A stretch of DNA of 64,000 bases from Sagittula sp. P11 (lineage in GTDB: Bacteria; Pseudomonadota; Alphaproteobacteria; Rhodobacterales; Rhodobacteraceae): assembly GCF_002814095.1 (NCBI RefSeq), contig NZ_CP021913.1, positions 434,001 through 498,000 on the forward strand, given 5' to 3'. Shown here piece after piece: positions 40,504-49,218 of this stretch. How positions within the stretch are numbered: position 1 is the stretch's first letter; each line of letters begins with the position of its first letter. A model generated the notes under the pieces. That model did no database searches, had not been told where the DNA came from, and saw only the letters and a list, made by a program, of their open reading frames with translations. The position numbers and the translations under genes were made by a program.

Positions 40504-41199
40504 ATGTCCTTCGTCATAGACCCCCAGCCGCAACCCTCCGTCGAGGTGGCCGGCAGCGCCGACCGCTTCCCGGTGCGCCGCATCTTCTGCGTCGGGCGCA
40601 ACTACGCCGCCCACGCCCGCGAGATGGGAAAGGACCCGGATCGCGAACCGCCCTTCTTCTTCACCAAGCCCGCCGACGCCGTCGTCGGCCACGGCGCCAC
40701 CATCCCCTATCCGCCAGAAACCGAGGACCTGCATTACGAGGCAGAGCTCGTGGTCGCGCTCGGCACCGGCGGCGCCGACATCGCCGAGGCGGACGCGCTC
40801 TCGCACATCTGGGGCTATGCCGCGGGCAACGACCTCACCCGGCGCGACCTGCAGGCCGCCGCGAAGGAACTGGGCCGCCCCTGGGACTTCGGCAAGGCCT
40901 TCGACAACTCCGCCGTGATCGGCCCGGTGCACCCCGTCAGCCGCACCGGCCACCTGTCCGAGGGCAGCATCCGCTTCACCGTGAACGGCACCGTCCGGCA
41001 GGAGGGCGACCTGGCCGAGATGATCTGGACCGTGCCGGAGGTGATCTCCATCCTGTCCCGCTCCATGACGCTGAAACCCGGCGACCTGATCATGACGGGC
41101 ACGCCCGCGGGCGTCGGCGCGCTGACCTCCGGCGACACCTGCACCGTCTCGATCATGGGACTGCCCGACCTGACCTTCGGCATCGGACCACGGGGCTGA
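40504..41199 (+). CDS. Fumarylpyruvate hydrolase-like FAH-family protein
   Basis: 231-residue FAH-fold hydrolase. FPVRRIFCVGRNYAAHAREM, PFFFTKPADAVV, LHYEAELVVALG (metal ligands) and GDLIMTGTPAGVGAL are typical of the short NagK/fumarylpyruvate hydrolase branch, which splits fumarylpyruvate to fumarate and pyruvate in gentisate breakdown. The ATG at 40504 gives the normal N-terminus. Only 5 nt separate it from the zeta-class isomerase gene that follows, matching the gentisate-pathway pair. No gentisate dioxygenase lies in the window. Confidence 0.84.
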   Translation: MSFVIDPQPQPSVEVAGSADRFPVRRIFCVGRNYAAHAREMGKDPDREPPFFFTKPADAVVGHGATIPYPPETEDLHYEAELVVALGTGGADIAEADALSHIWGYAAGNDLTRRDLQAAAKELGRPWDFGKAFDNSAVIGPVHPVSRTGHLSEGSIRFTVNGTVRQEGDLAEMIWTVPEVISILSRSMTLKPGDLIMTGTPAGVGALTSGDTCTVSIMGLPDLTFGIGPRG

Positions 41200-41204
41200 C
41201 GGGC

Positions 41205-41846
41205 ATGATCCTGCACAACTACTTCCGCTCCTCCACCTCGACCCGGCTGCGGGCGGCGCTGAACCTCAAGGGGCTGGGCTACGATTACGTCGCTCTGCCC
41301 CTGAAGGAGGGCGCCCACAGGACGCCCGAATTCCTCGCCAAGAACCCCGCCGGGCTGGTTCCGGTGCTGGAACTGGACGACGGCACGCTGCTGTCCCAAT
41401 CGCTGGCGATCATCGAGTACCTCGACGACGTCCACCCCGAGCCGCCGCTCCTGCCCGCCGATCCGGTGCTCAGGGCCAAGGCGCGGGCGCTGGCCTATAC
41501 CGTCGCCTGCGAGATCCACCCGCTGAACAACCTGCGCGTCCTGCAATACATCGCCCGCTCCTACGGCGCCTCCGCCGAAGCGCAGAAGGAGTGGTTCACC
41601 CACTGGGTCACCGAAAGCTTCGAGGCGCTGGAAACCATCCTCGCCGCATCGCCGGAAACCGGCACCTTCTGCATCGGCGACACGCCGGGCCTGCCGGACA
41701 TCTGCCTCTATGCGCAGGTCTGGAACAACCGCCGCTTCGGCATCGCCACCGAACAGTGGCCGACCATCGCCCGGATCTACGCCACGCTCGACGGCATCGA
41801 CGCCTTCACCCGCGCCGCCCCGCCGAACCAGCCCGACGCGGAGTAG
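41205..41846 (+). CDS. Maleylpyruvate/maleylacetoacetate isomerase (zeta-class GST)
   Basis: 213-residue zeta-class glutathione transferase that isomerises maleylpyruvate or maleylacetoacetate using glutathione. The N-terminal thioredoxin domain begins ILHNYFRSSTSTRLRAALNL (SSxxxR active-site segment), followed by NPAGLVPVLELDDGTLLSQS and the helical C-terminal domain with GDTPGLPDICLYAQVWNNRR. Partner of the fumarylpyruvate hydrolase just upstream. Ends before a GGGCCGG-CTCT-CCGGCCC hairpin (41864-41881). Confidence 0.86.
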   Translation: MILHNYFRSSTSTRLRAALNLKGLGYDYVALPLKEGAHRTPEFLAKNPAGLVPVLELDDGTLLSQSLAIIEYLDDVHPEPPLLPADPVLRAKARALAYTVACEIHPLNNLRVLQYIARSYGASAEAQKEWFTHWVTESFEALETILAASPETGTFCIGDTPGLPDICLYAQVWNNRRFGIATEQWPTIARIYATLDGIDAFTRAAPPNQPDAE

Positions 41847-41863
41847 CCGCGTCTCGGCCGACA

Positions 41864-41881
41864 GGGCCGGCTCTCCGGCCC
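41864..41881 (+). terminator. Hairpin after the isomerase gene
   Basis: Perfect 7-bp stem GGGCCGG / CCGGCCC with loop CTCT, 17 nt after the stop. No T-run follows, so efficiency is doubtful. Confidence 0.4.
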
Positions 41882-41993
41882 CGTCCCGGCACAACCGCCA
41901 CGCCAGAGGTCATTCAAGGCCCTGCCAAGCGACCGGCCCGACCACGCGCAAGGCGTTCGCGACCCGCTTCACAGGTCCGCATCCCCAAGCCCC

Positions 41994-42026
41994 AAAGATA
42001 AAGGCCGGAGGCTTCCGCCCCCGGCC
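41994..42026 (-). terminator. Intrinsic terminator of the tamA-tamB operon
   Basis: On the minus strand: GGCCGGGGGC, GGAA tetraloop, GCCTCCGGCC, then TTTATCTTT. The 10-bp stem has one G-U pair. Located 33 nt past the tamB stop. Confidence 0.75.
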
Positions 42027-42059
42027 CTGTCCCTCACACGGCCCCCTCCGGGGTGTGCG

Positions 42060-45000
42060 TCAGTAATCCTTCTCGAAGTACACGCCCAGGCCGCTGGTGC
42101 CGTCGGACCCGACCCGTCCCCGCACCGTCACCGAATCCGTGACGTTGAGGTTCAGGTTGATCTCGCTCGTACCGTCGCTCCCGACCACCACGTCGGTATA
42201 GATGTTCTCCGAGATGTACTTGCCGACCCGCGCCTCGGCGGTGCCGTCCTCCGACGTGCCGATGTCGAGGTTGTCGACACCAAGGCCGTTGCGCAGCTCG
42301 TTGGTCAGGCCAAGCCCGCCCTGCCCCGACAGCGTCCGGATCGCGGCGGCCAGCTGCACCGCCTGCAACGGCGACAGGTTCGTGACCGACTGGCCGAAGA
42401 GGAAGAAGGCCAGCGCCTCGTCCTGCGGCAGGTCGGGCGAACTGGTCACCGTCAGCTCCGGCGAGGTGGCCGGCCCCTCGATCGAGATGGTGATCTCCGT
42501 GTCCTCGACCCGGCTGACCGCGGCGAAGCGGATGTAGGGGTCGAAACTGCCGCGCAGCGCGACCTCCCCGACCGTCAGGTCCAGCCTGCGGCCCAGCAGG
42601 TCCAGACGACCGCGCACGAGGTCGAACTGCCCCACCGGCACGATGTCCGCCGTGGTGCCCGTCAGCCGCAGGGAGCCGCCCAGTTCCGCGTCCAGCCCGC
42701 GCCCGCGCACGAAGATGCGGTTCGGCGCGTTCACCGTCAGGTCGATGGGATAGGCCGCGCGCGCGCCGCCGTCCCCGCCCTGCGCCGCCTGCACCTTCGG
42801 TCCCAGCCCCGCGAACTTCAGCGTCAGCGCCACGTCCGAGGGCATGTTGACGTGCTTCAGCCCGTCCAGCGCCTGGTAGCTCGGCCCGATGTTGGGGATG
42901 CGCACCTCGACCTGTCCAAGGTCGATGCGGCCCGCGATCCGGGCACCGCCGGTGAGCGGCCCGTCGACGGTGATGCGCCCGTCCGCCGTGGTCTCGAACA
43001 CGTCCGCGCGGCGCAGCCCGGCATCGACCAGCGTGGCGACGAGCTGCGCGTTGTACGGCGCCGACAGCGTGATCGGTCCGGTGATCCGCACCTGCCCGCC
43101 GGTCGAGATGTTGCCCGTCAGGTCAAGCTCCGCCCGACCGCCGTTCAGCCCCACGCCACCCGCAATCCCGTCGAGCGAGATGTCGAGCGAGGGCACCGCC
43201 AGCCGCGCGCCGGTGGTCGACACGCGCCCGCTGATCGCCGCAAGCGAGGGCCGCCCGTTCACCGCCACCTCGAAATTGAGGACGCCGGTGATCGACTGCG
43301 GCGCCAGCCGCGCGTTGGCCAGCCCCAAGGGCGCCGTGCCGTTCAGGTTCAGGTTCACGGTCGAGAAGTCCTGCGCCGCCGTGCCGCTGACCCGCGCGCC
43401 AACCCCGCCCGGCCCGGTGCCGTTCAGGTCCACCTGCCATGGTCCGCCGGAATGCCGCACCGTGCCAGAGACGGTCCCGGTGCCCGGAAGCTCCGGCACC
43501 AGCCGCTCCAGACCGGCAACCGAAACGTCGAGCCTCAGGTCCGCCGCCTGCCCCGACAGCGACCCGCTGACCGAGCCGTCGATGGAAGAGCCGTCGACCA
43601 CCAGCCGCTCGATCCTGAGCGCGCCGCCCGCGGTGCGCTGGATGTCGATGTCGGCCCGCGTGGTGCCCGCAAGGAAGGGGTCCAGCGTCAGGTTGCCGAT
43701 GCCGAGGCCCTGCGCCGTCACCGTGCCGGTCACGTCCACCGGCCCGTCCGGCTGCACCAGCGCGATATCGGTGTCGAAGGTGACCGACCCGCGCAGCGCC
43801 TGCCCGGTCAGCCCCGCCAGCGCGGAAAGGTTGGGCATGCTGCCCTGCGCCCGGCCGTCGACCCGAAGCTGCCCGTCGTCCATCAGCCCCGCCACGGTGC
43901 CGGAGAAGCGCAGGTTCGCCGCGCCGTCCAGCGACAGCGACGACACGGTGATGACGTCCGACGCATCGCGCGAGGCCGTGACGTTCAGCGTCGTGGTGCC
44001 GCGCAGCAGGGGATCGACCGCCGGGATCGACAGCGCCACGTCGCGCGCCTGCACGTCCGCCGACAGGTCGAGCGGTCCCGACATCAGGGTGCCGCTGGCC
44101 CGCACATCGGCCACCACCGCGCCCGACAGCTGCCGTCCCGCAAGGCCCGACAGCGGCGCCAGCCGCGGCAGGTCCGCCTGCACGCGCCCGTCGATGGCCG
44201 CATCCTCCAGCGAGGAGCCAGACACCGTGCCGTCCAGCGTGACCGTGCCCACGCCGTCATAGTTCAGATCGCTCAGGGTATAGCGCCCCTCTGCGTCCCG
44301 CTCTGCCGCGAAGCGCAGCGAGGAGGTCCCCGCCAGAAGCGGATCGACGGAGGGCAGCGACAGGACCACGTCCCGCGTCGATGCCGTGCCCGACACCTCC
44401 AGCGGCCCGGACATGATCGTGCCCGAGGCGGTGACATCGGCGATCACCGCGCCCGACATCTCCCGCCCGGCCAGCCCCGACAAGGGTGCCAGCCTTGGCA
44501 GGTCCGCCTGCACACGCCCGTCGATGGCGGCATCCTCCAGCGAGGTGCCCGTCACCGTTCCGTCCAGCGTGATCGTCCCGATGCCGCGATAGGTGAACGC
44601 GCTCAGGGTATAGAGCCCATCCGCATTCCGCCGCGCATCGAACTGCAGGTCCGAGCGTCCGGTCAGCAGCGGATCGAAGCGGTCGAGCCCGGTCACCACG
44701 TCCTGCGTCCGGGCATTGCCGCGCAGGGTCAGCGGGCCCTGCATCACCTGCCCCGTCGCATCGACGTTGGCCAGCACGCTGCCCGACATCTGCCGCCCGG
44801 CGACACCGCTCAGCGGCGCGAGGTTCGGCACGTCGACCAGCAACTTGCCGTCGACCTCCGCATCCTCCAGCGAAGACCCCGTCACCGTCCCGTCCAGCCG
44901 GATCGTGCCCAGCCCGTCGTACTTCAGGTCCTGCAGCTCGAACCGCTTGTCGATGCCGCGCCGCGCGGTGAAGGACAGGTCCGACACGCCGTCCAGCAGC

Positions 45001-47126
45001 GCATCCACCGCGTCGATGGACACCGACACGTTGGTCGTCCGCGCCTCGACCGTCGCCTCGAAAGTCTGCGCGCCGACCACGCCCTGTCCGTTCACCGACA
45101 GGTTGGCCGCGCCCGACAGGTCGCGCCCCGCAAGCTCGGAGAAGGGCGAGAGCCGCGACACCTGCGCCTCGAGCGCGCCGATGATCGACGGACCGTTCTG
45201 CGCCTCCGGATCGACCGTCCCGTCGAACTGCACCTGCGCCACGTCCGGGATCGTGCCGTTCAGGTCGATGTCCCAGCCCTGCGGCCCCTGCACCGCCGTC
45301 ACGGCGATGTCCGACTGGCCCTCGACCCCCGGCAGCAGCAGCGCCGTGTCGTTCAGCACGATGTCGAGGTCCGCCTGCCCGGTGCCGCTGGCCAGTTGCG
45401 CCGTGCCGTTGATCTGCGCCGCCGCCGTGGCGATGCGCAGCACGTCGGCAAACAGCCCGGTCTCGTCGCGCCGCGCCTCCACCCGGATCGATCCGCTCCC
45501 CGCGAGCAGCGGGTCGGCCTGCGCGATGCCGGTGGCAAGGTTGCGCGTCGTACCGTTCAGCGCGATGTCGAACCCGCCCGAGGACGGCAGCACCGCCCCG
45601 CTGATCCTCACCTCGGCGGAACCGTCGAGGTCGAGACCCGCCAGCGCGCCAAAGCGCGACAGGTTGTCGGCCCTCAGCCGCACATCCGGCGAGATCACCG
45701 GGTTCAGCGCGTCCAGCGCGCTCACCGACACCTCGCCGTCCAGCCCGTAGTCGGCGCCCGACAGGTCGAGATCGGTGATCAGCAGCGGCGAACTCGGCTG
45801 CCAGCCGAAATCGAGCGTCCCGTTCAGCGCCGGGCCCACCGCCTGCGCCAGCGCCGGATCGTCCAGCCCGAGGTCCGACACGCCAAGCCGCACGGTCCCC
45901 GTGACCCGCGTCTCGTCGCGCGCGATCTCGCCGTTGCCCGACAGGGACAGCCGGTCGATGGTGCCCAGCCCCTCGCGGTCGAAGCCCTCGACCACGGTCT
46001 GCAGGCTCCAGCCGTTGCCTTCCTCGGCGTTGAAGGTGGCCTCAAGCGTGACACCCGCCACGCTCGTCTCGGCCCCCGGGATCGGCAGGACCACGCGCTC
46101 GCCCTGCGGCGGGGTGATCCCGCCCTGAAGGTCCAGCCGCTCCGGCCAGCCGTCCGCACCGATCCGGGCATACCCGGTCAGCCGCAGCGCCTCCGCGCTC
46201 AGTTCCAGCTCGCTCAGCTCCGTGGCGCCGTCCGCCTGCTGCAGGACCTCCGTCGTCATCGACACGCTGTCGCCCAGGAACTCGCGGTACTGCGGCGCCA
46301 CCAGCGAGGCCACGTCGCCCGCCACGTCCATCCGGAAGCGGCGCGTGTCCTCGTTGCCGTCGGCGCGCAGGATCACCGTCCCGGCCAGCCGCTCCGTGCC
46401 GTCGGTGGCCAGCGTCAGCTCCGCCTCGAAATCGTCGATCGGCGCATTGCCCTGAAGGGTCAGCGCCAGCGACGGCTCCCCCGGCACGCCCAGCAGCGAC
46501 ACAGCAAGACCGCCCTCGGGCTCCTGCACCGACAGGTCGAGCCCCAGCACCCGCGTGCCGTTCGAATAGCTGCCGGTCAGCGCGATCTGCCCGCCCCGGT
46601 CCAGCCGCTCGATGTTCAGTTCCGCCTGCCCCTCGCCGCCCTGGAGGGAGGCAGAGCCGGTGACGCGCAGCTGCGCCGCCTCGCCGATCACGGCCTCGCC
46701 CAGCTCGACCGTGTCGACCTGCAACTGTTCGAGGATCAGCGCCACCGGCAGGTCGGGCAGCGCGAAGGCACTGCGCGCCTCGGGCGCCGGCGTCTCGGAC
46801 GGGGCACTGGGCAGACGCGGCAGCGACAGCGTCTCCATCGAGATCTCCTGGATCTCGACCCGGCCACGCAACAGGTCGCTGCGGTTCCACTGGAGCGCGA
46901 CGTTCGACGCCTCCAGCCAGACGCCCTGCGGATCGGCGATGGTGATCCGGTCGACCGTGGCGCGCGACGACAGCGCCCCGCGGAACCCTTCCAGCCGCAC
47001 CGTCATGTTGTCGTTCGACAGCGCGTCTTCCAGAAGCCCCTGGATGTAGCCGCGGTCGCTGTTCTCGTCCTGCGCCACGACCGCAAAGGGCCACAGCAGG
47101 CAGAGGCAAAGTAGGAGAAGCCGCAT
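42060..47126 (-). CDS. tamB: Translocation and assembly module protein TamB
   Basis: 1688-residue AsmA-like bridge protein spanning inner to outer membrane, thought to work with TamA in outer-membrane protein or lipid transport. N-terminal signal/anchor MRLLLLCLCLLWPFAVVAQ, then a very long beta-rich region with repeated motifs (LDGTVTGSSLEDAEVDGKLL, DGTVTGTSLEDAAIDGRVQA, DGTVSGSSLEDAAIDGRVQA, each followed by LPRLAPLSGLAGR-type sequence), typical beta-taco repeats. The C-terminal DUF490 domain ends SDGTSGLGVYFEKDY with VYFEKDY interacting with TamA. Its ATG shares one base with the tamA stop (TGATG), so translation is coupled. Internal repeats at about 43.8-45.0 kb are near-identical in DNA, a likely site of recombination. 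Confidence 0.93.
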   Translation of the reverse strand: MRLLLLCLCLLWPFAVVAQDENSDRGYIQGLLEDALSNDNMTVRLEGFRGALSSRATVDRITIADPQGVWLEASNVALQWNRSDLLRGRVEIQEISMETLSLPRLPSAPSETPAPEARSAFALPDLPVALILEQLQVDTVELGEAVIGEAAQLRVTGSASLQGGEGQAELNIERLDRGGQIALTGSYSNGTRVLGLDLSVQEPEGGLAVSLLGVPGEPSLALTLQGNAPIDDFEAELTLATDGTERLAGTVILRADGNEDTRRFRMDVAGDVASLVAPQYREFLGDSVSMTTEVLQQADGATELSELELSAEALRLTGYARIGADGWPERLDLQGGITPPQGERVVLPIPGAETSVAGVTLEATFNAEEGNGWSLQTVVEGFDREGLGTIDRLSLSGNGEIARDETRVTGTVRLGVSDLGLDDPALAQAVGPALNGTLDFGWQPSSPLLITDLDLSGADYGLDGEVSVSALDALNPVISPDVRLRADNLSRFGALAGLDLDGSAEVRISGAVLPSSGGFDIALNGTTRNLATGIAQADPLLAGSGSIRVEARRDETGLFADVLRIATAAAQINGTAQLASGTGQADLDIVLNDTALLLPGVEGQSDIAVTAVQGPQGWDIDLNGTIPDVAQVQFDGTVDPEAQNGPSIIGALEAQVSRLSPFSELAGRDLSGAANLSVNGQGVVGAQTFEATVEARTTNVSVSIDAVDALLDGVSDLSFTARRGIDKRFELQDLKYDGLGTIRLDGTVTGSSLEDAEVDGKLLVDVPNLAPLSGVAGRQMSGSVLANVDATGQVMQGPLTLRGNARTQDVVTGLDRFDPLLTGRSDLQFDARRNADGLYTLSAFTYRGIGTITLDGTVTGTSLEDAAIDGRVQADLPRLAPLSGLAGREMSGAVIADVTASGTIMSGPLEVSGTASTRDVVLSLPSVDPLLAGTSSLRFAAERDAEGRYTLSDLNYDGVGTVTLDGTVSGSSLEDAAIDGRVQADLPRLAPLSGLAGRQLSGAVVADVRASGTLMSGPLDLSADVQARDVALSIPAVDPLLRGTTTLNVTASRDASDVITVSSLSLDGAANLRFSGTVAGLMDDGQLRVDGRAQGSMPNLSALAGLTGQALRGSVTFDTDIALVQPDGPVDVTGTVTAQGLGIGNLTLDPFLAGTTRADIDIQRTAGGALRIERLVVDGSSIDGSVSGSLSGQAADLRLDVSVAGLERLVPELPGTGTVSGTVRHSGGPWQVDLNGTGPGGVGARVSGTAAQDFSTVNLNLNGTAPLGLANARLAPQSITGVLNFEVAVNGRPSLAAISGRVSTTGARLAVPSLDISLDGIAGGVGLNGGRAELDLTGNISTGGQVRITGPITLSAPYNAQLVATLVDAGLRRADVFETTADGRITVDGPLTGGARIAGRIDLGQVEVRIPNIGPSYQALDGLKHVNMPSDVALTLKFAGLGPKVQAAQGGDGGARAAYPIDLTVNAPNRIFVRGRGLDAELGGSLRLTGTTADIVPVGQFDLVRGRLDLLGRRLDLTVGEVALRGSFDPYIRFAAVSRVEDTEITISIEGPATSPELTVTSSPDLPQDEALAFFLFGQSVTNLSPLQAVQLAAAIRTLSGQGGLGLTNELRNGLGVDNLDIGTSEDGTAEARVGKYISENIYTDVVVGSDGTSEINLNLNVTDSVTVRGRVGSDGTSGLGVYFEKDY

Positions 47127-48940
47127 CAGAAGGCCTGCCCGATCCCGATATAGAGTTGCACGCCGTCGCCCGTATCGCCCGACACCGGCCCTGCGATGTC
47201 GAAGCGGATCGGGCCGACCGGCGTCTTATAGCGCGCGCCGATCCCGGCACCGGAGTGCCAGTCGCCGCTGCCGTCGTAGAAACTTTCGGGGCCGATGTAG
47301 CCCGCGTCGGCAAAGGCCACGATGCCCAGCTTGCCGGTCACGTCGACCCGCACCTCGCCCGACAGGCCGACGAAGCTGCGCCCGCCAAGGCGCGTGCCAT
47401 CGGAATAGAGCGCATTGAGCGACTCGAAGGGCTGGCCGCGCACGGTGCCGCCGCCGCCCGAGTAGTACAGGTAATCCGGCGGCGCATCCGCCGCCTCCGG
47501 CCCGAACAGCCCGCCCAGTTGCAGGCGCGCCGCGGCAACCACCGCGTCGTCCTCCATGAAGGCCTTGTAGTACCGCGCGTCGAAATCGTACTTCGCGCCC
47601 GCGTCGTCGCCCGACAGGATGGTGAACGGCTCCACCGCCGAGCGCAGGAAAAATCCGTTGCGCGCGTCAAGCTGATCGTCGCGCTTGTCCCATGTCAGCG
47701 AGACCGGCAGCGCCAGCACGTCCAGCGTCCGCTCCGGTTCGCCCGGCAGGTAGAGGTCGGTGATCTCCGACCGCGACAGGGTCAGGCCGATCTCGCCGGT
47801 CAGCGTGTCGCTGAACTCCTGGCTGACACCGATGCCAAAGCCCGCCTGCCGCGAGATGTAATCCGGCTCTTCCTCGTAGCTGACCGAGGCGGTGGCAAAG
47901 AACAGCGTGTCCGGCCCGTAGACCGCCGGCTTCTCGAACCGGGCGGAAATCTCGTAGTCCGGCTTCACGTCCTGCCCGGCAAGCTGCCGCACCTCGCCGT
48001 CGATGCGGAACCGTTCCGCCCCGCCGAAGATGTTGCGGTGCAGCCAGAAGGAGGTCAGCTTCAGCCCCTCGTTCGAGGACAGCTCCGCGCCGAAGCCGAA
48101 GCGCCGCGGCTTGCGGTCGGTGACGTCGATCAGGATGTCCAGCTCGTTGCCCGGCCCGGGCCGCTCTTCCAGCGTGACCGACCGGAAGGTGCCGACGGTG
48201 CGCAGCCGCTCCGCGCCCTTGTCCACCTCGTCGGGATCGAAGACCCCGCCGCGCGGGATGCCCGCGATCTGCCGGATGCGCGCGTCTTTGACCGCGCTGT
48301 CGGAGGTCACGATCACCTCGCCGAAGCGGTACTGACGGCCCGGGTCGATGCGCACGATCACGTCGAGGATACCGGCCTCGTGACGCGCGGTGATCGACTG
48401 GTCCTGCACCCGCGCCGTGGCGTTGCCCACCTGCCGCCAGCCGGTGATCACGTCTTGCGTGCGGTTGCGCACGGCGCTGGCCCGCGCCCGCTCGCCGCTG
48501 TCGAACTGCTCGGTCTCTGGCGTGCCCGGCGCCACCGGCGCCACCACCGCGTCGCCGAAGACGAACCGCTTGCCCGGTTCCACGATCACGTCGATATGCG
48601 AAATCCGGTCCGGCGTCTCGAACGGCGGAATGGTCGCCGCCTCGCGCCCGTCGATGCGGATGCGCACGTTCGGCCCGTAATAGCCCTGCGCATAAAGCGC
48701 CTCGACCAGCCGGGTGTAGTCCCCCTGCGCCGCGGCCATGACGTCCTGCGGCGGCTGTTCGTCCCGCGACTCGATCTCCGACAAGGTCGAAACGGCCCGC
48801 AGGATGTCCCGCAGTTCCTCCGACACGTCGCCGACGTACTGGAAATTGATGCTGTCGAGCGCGGGCGCGATACCCGGGCACATGGCCAGAACCATCACAC
48901 CACAGGCCTTGCCTGCACGCCGCCACCCCCGGAGCCCCAT
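47126..48940 (-). CDS. tamA: Outer-membrane protein TamA (Omp85 family)
   Basis: 604-residue BamA/TamA-type outer-membrane protein. Signal peptide MGLRGWRRAGKACGVMVLAMCPGIAPA, POTRA domains (LDSINFQYVGDVSEELRDIL onwards; DVIVRIDPGRQYRFGEVIVT) and a C-terminal 16-strand barrel ending with the phenylalanine of YIGIGQAF. GGGGTVRGQPFESLN is the conserved barrel loop with the RG-F motif. The ATG at 48938-48940 is preceded by GGAAAGGAACGTGC; longer in-frame starts lack a signal peptide. Forms an operon with tamB. Confidence 0.92.
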   Translation of the reverse strand: MGLRGWRRAGKACGVMVLAMCPGIAPALDSINFQYVGDVSEELRDILRAVSTLSEIESRDEQPPQDVMAAAQGDYTRLVEALYAQGYYGPNVRIRIDGREAATIPPFETPDRISHIDVIVEPGKRFVFGDAVVAPVAPGTPETEQFDSGERARASAVRNRTQDVITGWRQVGNATARVQDQSITARHEAGILDVIVRIDPGRQYRFGEVIVTSDSAVKDARIRQIAGIPRGGVFDPDEVDKGAERLRTVGTFRSVTLEERPGPGNELDILIDVTDRKPRRFGFGAELSSNEGLKLTSFWLHRNIFGGAERFRIDGEVRQLAGQDVKPDYEISARFEKPAVYGPDTLFFATASVSYEEEPDYISRQAGFGIGVSQEFSDTLTGEIGLTLSRSEITDLYLPGEPERTLDVLALPVSLTWDKRDDQLDARNGFFLRSAVEPFTILSGDDAGAKYDFDARYYKAFMEDDAVVAAARLQLGGLFGPEAADAPPDYLYYSGGGGTVRGQPFESLNALYSDGTRLGGRSFVGLSGEVRVDVTGKLGIVAFADAGYIGPESFYDGSGDWHSGAGIGARYKTPVGPIRFDIAGPVSGDTGDGVQLYIGIGQAF

Positions 48941-49086
48941 GCACGTTCCTTTCCCGTGTCTCATTGGCGGAAACACTAAATCATCTTTGTTCAGTAGACA
49001 GGGCCTAATCCGAAATTAGGCGAAAAAAGGCACAGATTTTGTGGCCTGGGCGCGTGCAGACCGCCACTTATGTCGGTGCCCACAAG

Positions 49087-49139
49087 AGTTGCCCCTGCGG
49101 AAACTTCCAATCCGGGGCTACGCCCGGGCAACTTTTCCG
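49087..49139. other. Pseudoknot-like complementarity in the tamA/aminotransferase divergent region
   Basis: AGTTGCCC (49087-49094) pairs with GGGCAACT (49126-49133). CGGAAA (49098-49103), inside that loop, pairs with TTTCCG (49134-49139) just after it. The crossing order is that of an H-type pseudoknot, upstream of the aminotransferase (start 49219). A competing hairpin CCGGGGC/GCCCGG (49112-49127) shares bases with the first helix. Separately, GCCTAAT-CCGAA-ATTAGGC (49002-49020) is a simple hairpin in the same 278-nt gap. Confidence 0.45.
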
Positions 49140-49218
49140 TGTTAAGGACGGCCAGTCCCGGCACGTGGGCGGACCCGGTCCCTGCCCCGCGCCCCATCCA
49201 TCCGACCGGAGACGCGCC

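Noticed and set aside
42852-47114. A 1420-codon plus-strand open frame antisense to tamB
   Set aside because: It is a GC-driven shadow with Arg/His/Pro-rich translation and no domains; tamB on the minus strand has a signal peptide, repeats and the DUF490 end.
49087-49139. SAM-II riboswitch upstream of the aminotransferase
   Set aside because: The fold order is similar, but the conserved SAM-II core nucleotides as I know them are absent; kept only as a generic pseudoknot candidate.
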